From contig DATMON010000003.1 in assembly GCA_035568175.1 (NCBI GenBank), positions 62,001 through 126,000 on the forward strand: a stretch of 64,000 bases of DNA. The letters are read 5' to 3'. The position numbers and the translations under genes are program-made. The notes under the pieces were generated by a model. That model ran no database searches. It was not told the origin of the DNA and worked only from the letters and a program-made list of their open reading frames with translations. Shown in pieces: positions 31,188-40,670 of this stretch. Every line of letters begins with the position of its first letter. The first letter of the stretch is position 1. The DNA is from AV40 sp035568175 (GTDB lineage Bacteria; Verrucomicrobiota; Verrucomicrobiia; Chthoniobacterales; UBA10450).

Positions 31188-32324
31188 ATGAGGTTCATTC
31201 GCTTGTCAGGGCCGGCACTCGGGGCCGCGCTAATCGTGTTCTGTTTTCCGGGCTGCGATAACTCGAAGATCGAAGTCTATCGGGTGGAGAAGGAACACGA
31301 TCCGCAATCGGCGCAGATGTCCGAAGCACCCGGTGGAGCAAGCGGCAGCGGTACTGTGACCTGGCAGGCACCGGCCGATTGGGAGGAGCAACCGGCTAGC
31401 GGTCCGCGACGCGGCACATTCAAAATTCACGGCCAAAATGGCGGCGAGGCCGAGCTCTCTATCACTGCTTTCCCTGGCGATGTCGGTGGCCTGCTTGCGA
31501 ACATAAATCGTTGGCGTGGCCAGATTCAGCTGCCGCCATTGGCAGAGCCTGACCTTGCTCAGGTGGCAACGCCCCTCTCTGGCCCGAGCGGCAACATGTT
31601 ATTCGTCGACCTAGTGAGCGCCGATTCAATCAAGGGCGGCAAGAAATCGAGGATTCTCGGAGGGATTCTCCCACTGGATGCCGAGACGTGGTTTTTCAAA
31701 CTGAGCGGCCCGGATGAAATAGTGGCTGCGCGAAAAGATGAGTTCAAAAAATTCCTCGAAACTGTAAAAACTGAAGCGCCCCCGTTGCTTGCATCGTCCG
31801 CTGAGAAATCCGGGTCGAACACCAATGCGCCGACACCACCTGTTTTGGCTGCGACAACGGCCCAGCCGGATTACAAGGCGCCGCCGGGCTGGATCGCTCA
31901 GCCCCTCTCACCAATGCGCCTTGCCAGTTTCAAAATCACGGGGAGTAACGGTGCTGAAGCGGATGTTTCCCTTGTGTCGCTTGCGGGAATGGCGGGAGGC
32001 GATCTGGCCAACATCAATCGCTGGCGCGATCAATTAAAGCTTCCACCTCTCTCCGAGCATGACCTTGCTTCGGTCAGCTCACATCTAAATATGAATGGCC
32101 ACGATTTTCTCGTCACGGATTTGGTCAGTGCTGAACCGCTACCACCTTCAAATCATAAAGTGCGGATTGTGGCTGCCGCTGCGCATGAGGGCGAGCAAAC
32201 GTGGTTTGTAAAGATGACAGGGGACGTCGATCTTGTCGGGGCGCAGAAAAATCATTTCCTCGATTTTCTCCGGAGCCTCTCGCTTGCAGGTGCCACCGGT
32301 CGGGACGAGTCGTCTGCTCAATAA
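31188..32324 (+). CDS. Lipoprotein with two homologous domains
   Basis: 378-residue lipoprotein; signal 1-22 with lipobox FCFPGC. The mature protein contains two copies of a roughly 135-residue domain (about 62-195 and 225-362). Shared features are a W near the start (ADWEEQP / PGWIAQP), TFKI or SFKI plus GGEAEL or GAEADV, LANINRWR.Q..LPPL, and TWF.K..G near the end. I do not recognise a named function. It lies between the ferredoxin reductase and resB with gaps of 3 and 4 bases, so it probably serves the same cytochrome system at the periplasmic face. Confidence 0.85.
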   Translation: MRFIRLSGPALGAALIVFCFPGCDNSKIEVYRVEKEHDPQSAQMSEAPGGASGSGTVTWQAPADWEEQPASGPRRGTFKIHGQNGGEAELSITAFPGDVGGLLANINRWRGQIQLPPLAEPDLAQVATPLSGPSGNMLFVDLVSADSIKGGKKSRILGGILPLDAETWFFKLSGPDEIVAARKDEFKKFLETVKTEAPPLLASSAEKSGSNTNAPTPPVLAATTAQPDYKAPPGWIAQPLSPMRLASFKITGSNGAEADVSLVSLAGMAGGDLANINRWRDQLKLPPLSEHDLASVSSHLNMNGHDFLVTDLVSAEPLPPSNHKVRIVAAAAHEGEQTWFVKMTGDVDLVGAQKNHFLDFLRSLSLAGATGRDESSAQ

Positions 32325-32328
32325 TAAA

Positions 32329-33483
32329 ATGGTTCGTTATCTCAAAGCCTGCGGGCGTGTGCTCTCCTCTTTGCGGCTAACCGTGGTGCTGCTCGGTTTG
32401 GGCATGGTCCTGATTTTCTTCGGCACGCTCGATCAAGTCCACCTCGGCATCCATGCGGCTCAGGCAAAATATTTTCGCAGTCTCTTTGTTTTCTGGCAGC
32501 CTGCGGGAGGCGGTTGGAGCATTCCGATATTTCCCGGCGGGTATTTGATTGGAACATTGCTGTTTCTGAACCTGGTCGCCGCGCACGGCACCCGCTTTAA
32601 ACCGACTCCAAAGAAGATCGGAATTTTCACGATTCATGCCGGCGTCGTCGTGTTGCTTTTAGGTGAGTTACTCACTGGGCTTTTCGCCAAAGAAAGTATG
32701 ATGCGGATGGACATCGGCACCGCTCAAAATTACTCGGAAGCACCGCGCGAAGCGGAGTTGGCGATAATTGACACCAGCTCAAAGGATGACGATCTCGTGG
32801 TGGCGATTCCGCAGTCTCTTCTCGCCCATGCCAATATCATTCAACATCCGGCGCTCCCGTTCATGTTGAAGATCGTAAAGTTCATGGCGAACACCGCGCT
32901 CGTCATGCGTTCGCAAGCACCCGATGCGCCAGCTTCTCTTGCCACTACCGGCATCGGACCCAACGTCGTCGCGACTGAAATTCCGAGAACGGTCAAGCAA
33001 GATGAGCGCGACCTAACGACCGCTTTTGTCCAGATCAATACGGTCGAAGGACCACTCGGCACCTGGCTGGTTTCGAACGCACTCGGCATGCCACAATCAT
33101 TCAGTTACGATGGACATACTTATGAGTTGCGCATGCGGCAGAAGCGTTACTACAAACCATTTACGATCAAGCTGCTGGATTTTCGCCACGACATTTATCC
33201 CGGCACGGACATTCCGAAAAATTTCTCGAGCCGCATTCGTCTGCTCGATTCAAGACAGAAGGAAGACCGCGACGTGCTTATCTATATGAATAGCCCACTG
33301 CGTTACAGCGGATACACTTTTTACCAAGCCGGGTTCGATAATAACGACAAGACCAGCATTCTCCAGGTGGTGAAGAATCCGACTTTTATTCTGCCTTATA
33401 TTGCCTGCGGCCTGGTCGGCGCCGGCTTATTGACTCAATTCTCAATGCACCTCATTGGATTTCTTCGCCGAAGACGCCCATGA
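32329..33483 (+). CDS. resB: Cytochrome c biogenesis protein ResB/CcsB
   Basis: 384-residue membrane protein, half of the system II haem-delivery complex that attaches haem to CXXCH motifs. Helices near the N-terminus (LRLTVVLLGLGMVLIFFGTL; LIGTLLFLNLVAAH; FTIHAGVVVLLLGELLTG), a large periplasmic domain with SPLRYSGYTFYQAGFD, and a last helix near the C-terminus. The start at 32329 is chosen because an upstream in-frame codon overlaps the previous gene and adds unrelated sequence. It overlaps ccsA by four bases. Its presence fits the 19 CXXCH motifs encoded nearby. Confidence 0.9.
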   Translation: MVRYLKACGRVLSSLRLTVVLLGLGMVLIFFGTLDQVHLGIHAAQAKYFRSLFVFWQPAGGGWSIPIFPGGYLIGTLLFLNLVAAHGTRFKPTPKKIGIFTIHAGVVVLLLGELLTGLFAKESMMRMDIGTAQNYSEAPREAELAIIDTSSKDDDLVVAIPQSLLAHANIIQHPALPFMLKIVKFMANTALVMRSQAPDAPASLATTGIGPNVVATEIPRTVKQDERDLTTAFVQINTVEGPLGTWLVSNALGMPQSFSYDGHTYELRMRQKRYYKPFTIKLLDFRHDIYPGTDIPKNFSSRIRLLDSRQKEDRDVLIYMNSPLRYSGYTFYQAGFDNNDKTSILQVVKNPTFILPYIACGLVGAGLLTQFSMHLIGFLRRRRP

Positions 33484-35306
33484 AGTTGTGGAAGAAATTA
33501 ATGCCGTGGCTCGTTGCGGCATTCTGTCTTTATTTCCTGGTTGCGTTCATTTTCGAAGGCGAACCGAAACCGGGATACGCGCTGCGGGAGTTTGGCCGCT
33601 TTCCTGTGCTCCTCAATGGCAGGATCAAACCACTGGACACTGTTGCGCGAACTTCCCTCCTTATTCTTTGTGGAAAGCAGTCGCTCCGCCTTGATGATGG
33701 CAAGTCGCTCTCGGCGATCGAGTGGTTAATCGAGTTGATGACTCGCCCCGAGCTGGCCGACGACCGCAAGGTTTTCAAAATCACAAATCCAGATACGCTT
33801 GGCGCGCTCGGATTGCAGGGAGAGGAGAGTAAAAACTACTCTTTCTCGCAACTCGTGCCGCGAGCACAAGACATTGAACGTCAGGCTGAGCTTGCCGGCA
33901 ATGTCGAGGAACAATTGCGGACGCCTTTTCAGCGCGATGTCGTCAAACTCTACGAACGGGCCACGCTCTACTTCAGATTGAAGAACAGCTTGGAGGTGGC
34001 GGACACCGATGATTTTCAGGCTGAAGTGGAGGCCTACAAAAAAACGGTCAGTCTTGGAGTGCCGCTTATAAAGCGGGCGCGAAACCCAGAGCCAGGCGAG
34101 GCCGGAAGCGAGGCGGCTCAGCGTTTTTCGTTTCTCGCGCAGAGCGCTTACTTCTTCCCGATCCCACCGCCAGGACCGAACGGTAAACCGGAACAATGGA
34201 AGAAAATGGGTGACAGCCTCCTCACCGCGACAAAAGACACCGGAATCCCCAAGCCCACATTGGCTTATGCGGCGATGGCCACCGGGTACCGCAAGGGGGA
34301 CGCGGCCGCCTTTAATTCTGCCGTGGACGAATATCGTGCCTGGTTACGGGAGCACGTCGGAAAAATTCCGCGCACGGCTCGACTCGAGGCTTTTTTCAAC
34401 GCCTTCGCTCCTTTTTACAAGAGCATGACGCTTTATGTGCTGGTCTTCATCCTTGCCTGTGGTTCCTGGCTGATTTGGCCGACTACACTTGGACGCTACG
34501 CTTTCTACCTGCTTATCTTTAGCTTCGCGATCCACACCATCGGTTTGCTTTTTCGCATCTATCTGGAAGGCCGGCCGCCCGTGACAAATCTTTACTCGTC
34601 GGCCGTGTTCATCGGCTGGGGCGCGGTCCTTCTCGGAATCCTTCTTGAGCGCTTTTACCATAATGGAATTGGCAGTGCCACGGCTTCGATCCTCGGCTTT
34701 CTCACCCTACTCATCGCTCATCATCTCTCGCTGGATGGCGACACGATGGAGATGATGCGCGCCGTGCTCGATACGAACGGCTGGCTCGCGACCCACGTCG
34801 TCTGCATTACGCTCGGTTACGCTTCCACTTATCTGGCCGGGTTCCTCGCGCTCATCTATATTATACGCAGCGTTTTCACATCATCGCTCGACAGCGAGAC
34901 CGCTACCTCTCTCTCGCGCATGGTTTACGGCATTGTTTGTTTCGCGACCTTGTTCAGCTTCGTCGGCACGATCCTTGGTGGCATTTGGGCTGACCAATCG
35001 TGGGGCCGTTTCTGGGGATGGGACCCGAAGGAAAATGGAGCGCTCCTCATCGTGCTTTGGAACGCCATTATTCTGCACGCACGCTGGGGTGGGCTCGTTA
35101 GGCAACGCGGCCTTATGGCCATGGCCGTCTTTGGAAATATCGTGACGAGCTGGTCCTGGTTCGGCGTCAATATGCTCGGAATCGGTTTGCATTCGTATGG
35201 GTTCATGGACAAAGCCTTTCCCTGGCTTATCGCCTTCATGATGAGCCAGGTAGTCATGATGGCCCTGGCCGCGCTGCCGCTCAAAAAGGCCGCTGCCCAG
35301 CAATAA
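33480..35306 (+). CDS. ccsA: Cytochrome c biogenesis protein CcsA/ResC
   Basis: 608-residue membrane protein, the haem-handling partner of ResB. The N-terminal third is a periplasmic extension with GRFPVLLNGRIKPLDTVART. The C-terminal half is the CcsA/CcmC-type membrane domain with the WWD-like haem motif SWGRFWGWDPKENGALLIVL and histidines in flanking helices (LIAHHLSLDGDTMEM, HVVCITLGYAS, LGIGLHSYGF). Start ATGA overlaps the resB stop. Last gene of the redox operon; 95 bases separate it from kinase 4. Confidence 0.93.
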   Translation: MKLWKKLMPWLVAAFCLYFLVAFIFEGEPKPGYALREFGRFPVLLNGRIKPLDTVARTSLLILCGKQSLRLDDGKSLSAIEWLIELMTRPELADDRKVFKITNPDTLGALGLQGEESKNYSFSQLVPRAQDIERQAELAGNVEEQLRTPFQRDVVKLYERATLYFRLKNSLEVADTDDFQAEVEAYKKTVSLGVPLIKRARNPEPGEAGSEAAQRFSFLAQSAYFFPIPPPGPNGKPEQWKKMGDSLLTATKDTGIPKPTLAYAAMATGYRKGDAAAFNSAVDEYRAWLREHVGKIPRTARLEAFFNAFAPFYKSMTLYVLVFILACGSWLIWPTTLGRYAFYLLIFSFAIHTIGLLFRIYLEGRPPVTNLYSSAVFIGWGAVLLGILLERFYHNGIGSATASILGFLTLLIAHHLSLDGDTMEMMRAVLDTNGWLATHVVCITLGYASTYLAGFLALIYIIRSVFTSSLDSETATSLSRMVYGIVCFATLFSFVGTILGGIWADQSWGRFWGWDPKENGALLIVLWNAIILHARWGGLVRQRGLMAMAVFGNIVTSWSWFGVNMLGIGLHSYGFMDKAFPWLIAFMMSQVVMMALAALPLKKAAAQQ

Positions 35307-35365
35307 AACTCCGCTCACCGGTGTGGCCTGAATGTGAATGTGCGCCGTGCTTGCCCCCGTTTATT

Positions 35366-35392
35366 CTTTATCGCGCAGTAGGCAATAGTTAA
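35366..35392 (+). promoter_or_regulatory. Shared kinase promoter-like element, copy D
   Basis: CTTTAT (35366-35371), 17 bases, TTAA (35389-35392), then 9 bases to GTG at 35402. The last base of the downstream box differs from TTAG in copies A-C. Confidence 0.65.
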
Positions 35393-35401
35393 TGTGACGA
35401 T

Positions 35402-38400
35402 GTGAGTGAAGAGCCTTCCGGCCCCGCACTTGACGTGACACTGCGTGAGTTTGTTAGCGGCCAAAAAGTTTTTGGTCGCTACATATTAACGCGGGTCCTT
35501 GGCCGCGGTGGCATGGGCGTCGTTTGGCTCGCTCGCGACGATAAATTGAGCCGCGACGTTGCTCTCAAATTTCTCCCTGAGCTGATCGTTCACGATCATG
35601 CCGTGCTCGACGATTTGAAGCAGGAGACAAATCGAAGTCTCGAACTCACCCACAAGAACATCGTCCGCATCCACGATTTCATTTATGACGAGAAGTCCGC
35701 CTGCATTTCGATGGAGTACGTTGATGGCGAAACGCTCTCAGCGCTTCGTGTTAAGAAAGAGCATAAAATTTTTGAGCCTGACGAAATTGCTGGATGGATT
35801 GACCAGCTCTGCGAAGCGCTCGATTACGCGCACAATCAAGCATTCGTGGTGCATCGCGATGTTAAGCCGGCTAATTTGATGATAAACAAACGCGGTCAAC
35901 TCAAGGTTGCCGACTTCGGTATTGCACGCAGTCTAGCCGACTCGGTGAGCATGCTGACCAAGGAGCCACGCGGCACGAGCGGCACACTTGTTTACATGAG
36001 CCCGCAGCAGCTTGACGGTGAACGCGGTAGCCATCTTGACGATATTTATTCTCTCGGTGCTACGATCTACGAATTGCTTACGAGCAAACCGCCTTTCTAC
36101 TCAGGAAATATAGATCGCCAGATTCATGAGAGAGTTCCGCCTTCCATGGTGCAGCGGCGAAAAGATCTCGCGATCGAAGGACGCGCCATTTCGCACACGT
36201 GGGAAGAAATCGTTTCCTCCTGCCTCGCAAAAGAGCCAGCACGCCGCCCGCAATCGGTCACAGAGATTGGTCGTCGACTGGCCGGCTCTGCGCCAAGAAT
36301 CCAGCGCACAGCTAACATATTCTCCAGACCATCAAAAAGAACGGCCGTGATCGTTGCGTCCACAGCGCTTTGCGTTGTCGCTCTTGTCGGATTGTACTTC
36401 GTAAGTTACAAGCTGCAGGCACGGCGAGACGTTGCAAGAACCGAAGAACCGAAACCAGTTCCATCGCAATCCAATGCGCAGCGCAAGACTGGCCAGGAAG
36501 ACTCTGTCGTCTACGTGATTGGACAACCCGGTGTAAAAGTCAACACGTCGCCCACGGGTGCAACCGTTACACTCGGTGGTCTCGAAGAGCGGAAAACGCC
36601 CGCAACCATTAAGGCGAGCCCGGGCAGGTATTCATTGTTTGTCGAGCTCGACGGCTACAAGCCTTTCGCCCAACAGATCGAAATCAGGGAAAAACAGCTG
36701 ACCGATTTGGGGACAATAACTCTCAAGCCTAACAACGGTACCGTTGAGCTAACCACGGTTCCGGCGGGTGCGAAAGTTTTTCAGAATGGCGATCAGGTCG
36801 GAGTAACGCCTTTTCATCGTGACGATGTTCCACCTGGGAACACTACTTTCATCCTTATTGCGGACGGGTATCTGCCGCGTGCGGAAGAAATCGTAATTAA
36901 ACCAGGTGAACCGAACAAATCGGAGATAACGCTGCAAAGGCCGGATGAGACTTACCTCGGTACGATCGCAGACATGCCGATTGTCATAAAATTCGATAGT
37001 GATCGCAAATCAGGTTCGATTACCAATCATGATGATGTAATCGCAAAGTTTTCAGGCTCATGGTCTGGGTCGCTTTTGCGCGCGACCATTAACGAGGCGC
37101 TTACGGAACGATCAAACGTCTTGCGATCTGCTGAATCCTTCGTAATCCGCGTCTCCGAAGACGGCAAAGTGGCCGCTTATAAGCTAATTGATGGCGAGAA
37201 AACTCTCAGCGGCAGTTTGGCCTCGGCAATGCAGGTGCAAATGTCAAAATCGCTGCCGAAGGCGTTGCAGGCGGCACTCGTTGCGAACACAGCTCCTGTT
37301 TACAAAGGCACAATTTACGAGGAAGGCTTCCATGACGGTCGGCCCCTTACGATCACGCTCGCCTTCGATCGTAAATCCGGCACCATGACCCAAAGCAGCA
37401 AATCCGGCGACGTGGTGGTGCGATTCAATGGAGTGTGGGACGGCGCAACATTGCACGCTGTGACCGATGAAGTGCTTTCAAAGCCCCAGAATATTGAATG
37501 GGAACCCGAGTCTTTCACTTTGCGTTTTGCGCCGGATGGAAAGAGCGGTTCGTACGAAACTAACGCCGGTGGACACCAATATACCGCCGACTTAACTTTG
37601 GGAGCCGAAGGCGGTTTGCTTAGTCGCCTCGAGGGAGCCGAAGGCAGTTTGCTTAGTCGCCTCGGGCAACCAAAGGTTCAACCGAGTCCAGCGGCTGCTA
37701 CACCTGCGACAACACTGCCTTCAACGTCAAACGAAGGATTTGTGGCAGTGCCGCCGAAGGCAGCACTGAACTTCGCAGCCGTGACCAAGGAAAAGCCTTA
37801 CGAGAATAGCCTCGGAATGAAATTCGTTCCTGTTGGTGAGGCACACCTCTTGTTCAGTATTTGGGATACGCGCGTAAGCGACTATGAAACCTTTACTAAA
37901 GAAACCAATCGCCAGTGGACAAAACCGTCTTTTCGGCAGACTCCAAGCGATCCGGCTGTGAATGTGAGTTGGGAAGACAGTCGAGCCTTTTGTGCATGGC
38001 TGACAGAAGTGGAACAGAAAGCAGGTCGGCTAAATAGCAAACAGTCATATCGACTACCTACAGACGCGGAATGGAGCTTGGCAGCAGGCGACACCAAATA
38101 TCCCTGGGGAAATCAATGGCCCCCTCCGCGCGGTTGCGGAAACTACTCTGCCTCGCTTCACGTAGACGATTATAAATTCACATCGCCTGTCGGCAGTTTC
38201 CCTCCCAATGCGACCGGCCTATACGACATGGGCGGCAACGTTTGGCAGTGGTGCGAGGACTGGTACCGTAAAGAAATGAATTCCAAAGCTGCCCTCGATA
38301 ATGATCCGAGCCTTAAAAAAGACGCGGATGGCAAGACCCTGCGCGTCGTTAGGGGTGGCTCTTACTTCGTCGGCGCGGAGATTGACCTTGAATCATCACT

Positions 38401-38476
38401 TCGTGTGGGCGGCGGCTCATCCAACGGTCGAAACGCGAATAACGGCTTCCGCTGTGTGCTCGGTGAATCACAATGA
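35402..38476 (+). CDS. Ser/Thr kinase fused to PEGA, beta and FGE-sulfatase domains (copy 4)
   Basis: 1024 residues, the largest kinase here. Kinase domain about 20-290 (LGRGGMGVVWLARD, VALKFLPEL, VHRDVKPANLM, VADFGIARS), membrane helix about 318-340 (VIVASTALCVVALVGLYFV), two PEGA domains (about 375-510), a degenerate and then an intact copy of the beta domain (GTMTQS, VVRFNGVW), and at about 790-1022 an FGE-sulfatase (formylglycine-generating enzyme-like) domain: NSLGMKFVPVG, YRLPTDAEWSLAAG, DMGGNVWQWCEDWY, RVVRGGSY, NNGFRCV. Whether the domain is catalytic or only a binding module cannot be told. Stands alone between the redox operon and kinase 5. Confidence 0.95.
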   Translation: MSEEPSGPALDVTLREFVSGQKVFGRYILTRVLGRGGMGVVWLARDDKLSRDVALKFLPELIVHDHAVLDDLKQETNRSLELTHKNIVRIHDFIYDEKSACISMEYVDGETLSALRVKKEHKIFEPDEIAGWIDQLCEALDYAHNQAFVVHRDVKPANLMINKRGQLKVADFGIARSLADSVSMLTKEPRGTSGTLVYMSPQQLDGERGSHLDDIYSLGATIYELLTSKPPFYSGNIDRQIHERVPPSMVQRRKDLAIEGRAISHTWEEIVSSCLAKEPARRPQSVTEIGRRLAGSAPRIQRTANIFSRPSKRTAVIVASTALCVVALVGLYFVSYKLQARRDVARTEEPKPVPSQSNAQRKTGQEDSVVYVIGQPGVKVNTSPTGATVTLGGLEERKTPATIKASPGRYSLFVELDGYKPFAQQIEIREKQLTDLGTITLKPNNGTVELTTVPAGAKVFQNGDQVGVTPFHRDDVPPGNTTFILIADGYLPRAEEIVIKPGEPNKSEITLQRPDETYLGTIADMPIVIKFDSDRKSGSITNHDDVIAKFSGSWSGSLLRATINEALTERSNVLRSAESFVIRVSEDGKVAAYKLIDGEKTLSGSLASAMQVQMSKSLPKALQAALVANTAPVYKGTIYEEGFHDGRPLTITLAFDRKSGTMTQSSKSGDVVVRFNGVWDGATLHAVTDEVLSKPQNIEWEPESFTLRFAPDGKSGSYETNAGGHQYTADLTLGAEGGLLSRLEGAEGSLLSRLGQPKVQPSPAAATPATTLPSTSNEGFVAVPPKAALNFAAVTKEKPYENSLGMKFVPVGEAHLLFSIWDTRVSDYETFTKETNRQWTKPSFRQTPSDPAVNVSWEDSRAFCAWLTEVEQKAGRLNSKQSYRLPTDAEWSLAAGDTKYPWGNQWPPPRGCGNYSASLHVDDYKFTSPVGSFPPNATGLYDMGGNVWQWCEDWYRKEMNSKAALDNDPSLKKDADGKTLRVVRGGSYFVGAEIDLESSLRVGGGSSNGRNANNGFRCVLGESQ

Positions 38477-38636
38477 CCGTCCACGAACGACAAAACACGG
38501 CACATTTTTACAACGTGCGTGGAAATGTGAACGATTTCGGAAACGCTGGTTTCTGACACACCGGCCAATCATCCGGTTGAGATTTTCAACTGATCTACCA
38601 TCGGAAAACTCTTGCCGGATGCCGCCCTAGTTTGTG

Positions 38637-38663
38637 CTTTATTTTCGACGCCGAAACAGTCAG
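38637..38663 (+). promoter_or_regulatory. Shared kinase promoter-like element, copy E
   Basis: CTTTAT (38637-38642), 17 bases, TCAG (38660-38663), then 10 bases to GTG at 38674. The downstream box is the most divergent of the five. Confidence 0.6.
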
Positions 38664-38673
38664 ACTCATGCTT

Positions 38674-39915
38674 GTGCAGCTAGAAGCGCCCGGCGACTCG
38701 CTCGATGTGACGAGACGAGATTTTCTCGGTGGACAAAAAATCTTTGACCGCTACACCCTCAAAAGAATTTTAGGTCGCGGAGGGATGGGAGTCGTTTGGC
38801 TCGCGAACGATGACGAACTGGAGCGGGAGGTGGCGCTCAAATTTCTACCTGAGTTGCTGGTCCTCGATCGAGGCGTGCTCACAGACTTGAAGCGAGAAAC
38901 CCGACGCAGCCTCGAGCTGACCCACAAGAACATTGTCCGCATCTACGATTTCACCAATGACAAGAGTACTGGCTGTATCTCGATGGAATATATTGATGGC
39001 GATACGCTTTCCAACCTCCGCGCCGACAAACCGCAGAAGGTGTTCGAGCCGGAAGAATTGAAGGAATGGATCGCCCAATTGTGCGATGCGCTCGATTACG
39101 CGCACAATCTCGCGCGCATCGTTCATCGCGATCTTAAGCCGGCGAACCTGATGGTAAACAAAGGCGGCCAGCTGAAAGTCGCCGACTTCGGCATCGCTCG
39201 CAGCATGAGCGACTCCATGAGCATGCTTACGATGGACCACGGGAAAAGCGGCACGCTGCTTTACATGAGTCCCCAGCAACTGGTGGGCGAGCGCAGCACT
39301 CACCTTGACGATGTTTATTCCCTCGGCTCGACAATCTACGAACTGCTGACAAGCAAGCCGCCCTTCTACTCCGGCAATATCGAACTTCAAACCCGCACAA
39401 AAATTCCAATCCCGATGAGCGAACGGCGAGAAGAATTGGAGATCGACGCACCTCCGATCAACCAAACGTGGGAGCAAGTCGTTGCCCAATGCCTCGCAAA
39501 AAAGCCGGCCGATCGCCCACAATCAGTCGCTGAAGTCGCCGAACGTTTGGATCTGCCGTCGACGACGACGCGCCGGACCACACAGGTTGTCGCCAAACCG
39601 CCACCGCCGAACCTGGCCGCCGGCATCGTCGGCATTGCCGTTATTGTTTGCGCAATCGCAATGGGAACTTGGTATTTCGTATCCCATCGAGCGGCAGAGA
39701 AACAAAACAACCGCGCTGCCACCAGTGCGCCCGTCACTCAAGCAAGTGTTCCGCCTGTCACCCAAGCAGCTGTTCCGCCTGTCACCCAAGCAGCTGTTCC
39801 GCCTGTGACCCAAGCAAATGTTCCACCTGCGCCCAGTGCCACGCCGGAGAGCAGCCAGCCGCCCTCAATTCAGAGACCCCAGGCTGTGCCCGTAAACGAT
39901 TTCGGAGGAAGCTAA
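38674..39915 (+). CDS. Ser/Thr protein kinase without PEGA domain (copy 5)
   Basis: 413-residue kinase. Catalytic domain about 20-285 with LGRGGMGVVWLANDDELERE, VALKFLPEL, VHRDLKPANLM and VADFGIARS; one membrane helix about 315-335 (GIVGIAVIVCAIAMGTWYFV). The outer part is only a Pro/Thr/Val-rich tail built of VPPVTQA repeats, so no sensor domain is present. GTG at 38674 is preferred over ATG at 38668 because it restores the 36-38-base promoter-to-start distance, but both are possible. A small exported protein follows 3 bases later, as after kinase 1. Confidence 0.93.
   Translation: MQLEAPGDSLDVTRRDFLGGQKIFDRYTLKRILGRGGMGVVWLANDDELEREVALKFLPELLVLDRGVLTDLKRETRRSLELTHKNIVRIYDFTNDKSTGCISMEYIDGDTLSNLRADKPQKVFEPEELKEWIAQLCDALDYAHNLARIVHRDLKPANLMVNKGGQLKVADFGIARSMSDSMSMLTMDHGKSGTLLYMSPQQLVGERSTHLDDVYSLGSTIYELLTSKPPFYSGNIELQTRTKIPIPMSERREELEIDAPPINQTWEQVVAQCLAKKPADRPQSVAEVAERLDLPSTTTRRTTQVVAKPPPPNLAAGIVGIAVIVCAIAMGTWYFVSHRAAEKQNNRAATSAPVTQASVPPVTQAAVPPVTQAAVPPVTQANVPPAPSATPESSQPPSIQRPQAVPVNDFGGS
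39727..39822 (+). repeat. 24-base tandem repeat in the kinase 5 tail
   Basis: Four units of 24 bases (39727, 39751, 39775, 39799). Units 2 and 3 are identical; units 1 and 4 have a few changes. Each encodes VPPVTQA plus one residue. Near identity suggests recent slippage. Confidence 0.9.
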
Positions 39916-39918
39916 TTT

Positions 39919-40596
39919 ATGAAACGCATGATCCGATACGCACTTTTCCTTGCTCTAATCACGGCTGCTCCAAATCGGATTTCCGCACAGGCCTCAGACA
40001 TTATCGGCGGTATAGCGGGCGCATTACTCAACGCCGCGGCCAATGCTCCACGAAACACTGCGACTCCGGTTCCTGCCCAGCCGGCGAAGCAATCTGCGCG
40101 GCCGGTGCGACGTCAGACTCCTTCGTCCGCCCAAGTCGCCAAGCCGCGGGCTTCGAAGTCCAGACCGTCCGAGACATCCGATGTTGATGCTAATCCACCG
40201 CGACGATTCGACGGAACATGGCTGGCCACGCGATCGAAGGTTACTCCCGAAGGCGAACAGGTCAGCCAAATATTTACAATTGTCGTCAAGAATGAAAAGG
40301 CCACCAAGACGCTTGACGCGACGAACACCTCCGCGCCTGACAAGCCGCTTTACGAATCGGCCCACGAGTTGCATAGAAAATGGACGTATAGCTCCACAGA
40401 CTTTGCTGCTCAAGGTTCCAGCCTGACGGTTCAATGGTCGGCCGGGCAGCTTTCCGATTGGACGCCAGGAATTCCAAACGACGTCGTGCAGAACTACGGC
40501 AACCCCAATTCGGAAACATCCGTTTACACTCTAAAAGGCGACGAGCTGACCAGAGTCAACGATCCAAACGGCATTACTTATCGCCGCGTGAAGTAA
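39919..40596 (+). CDS. Exported protein with GTW-like domain, partner of kinase 5
   Basis: 225-residue protein with a signal peptide (1-23; APNRISAQA then SD). A small glycine/alanine segment (IIGGIAGALLNAAANA) and a Pro/Ser/Arg linker follow. From about 95 there is a domain starting RRFDGTWLATRSKVTPEGEQ, with a central HRKWTYSS and a C-terminal TLKGDELTRV. The FDGTW opening resembles the RLPAPI cargo domain, but the RLPAPI motif itself is absent. It lies 3 bases after kinase 5 and is probably co-translated. Function unknown. Confidence 0.8.
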   Translation: MKRMIRYALFLALITAAPNRISAQASDIIGGIAGALLNAAANAPRNTATPVPAQPAKQSARPVRRQTPSSAQVAKPRASKSRPSETSDVDANPPRRFDGTWLATRSKVTPEGEQVSQIFTIVVKNEKATKTLDATNTSAPDKPLYESAHELHRKWTYSSTDFAAQGSSLTVQWSAGQLSDWTPGIPNDVVQNYGNPNSETSVYTLKGDELTRVNDPNGITYRRVK

Positions 40597-40670
40597 ATTA
40601 ATCGCAAAGATTTGGAGGACACCCGCCCGTGTCTCCATTTCTTTGGCTTTGGCACCCATCGGACTTTCTG

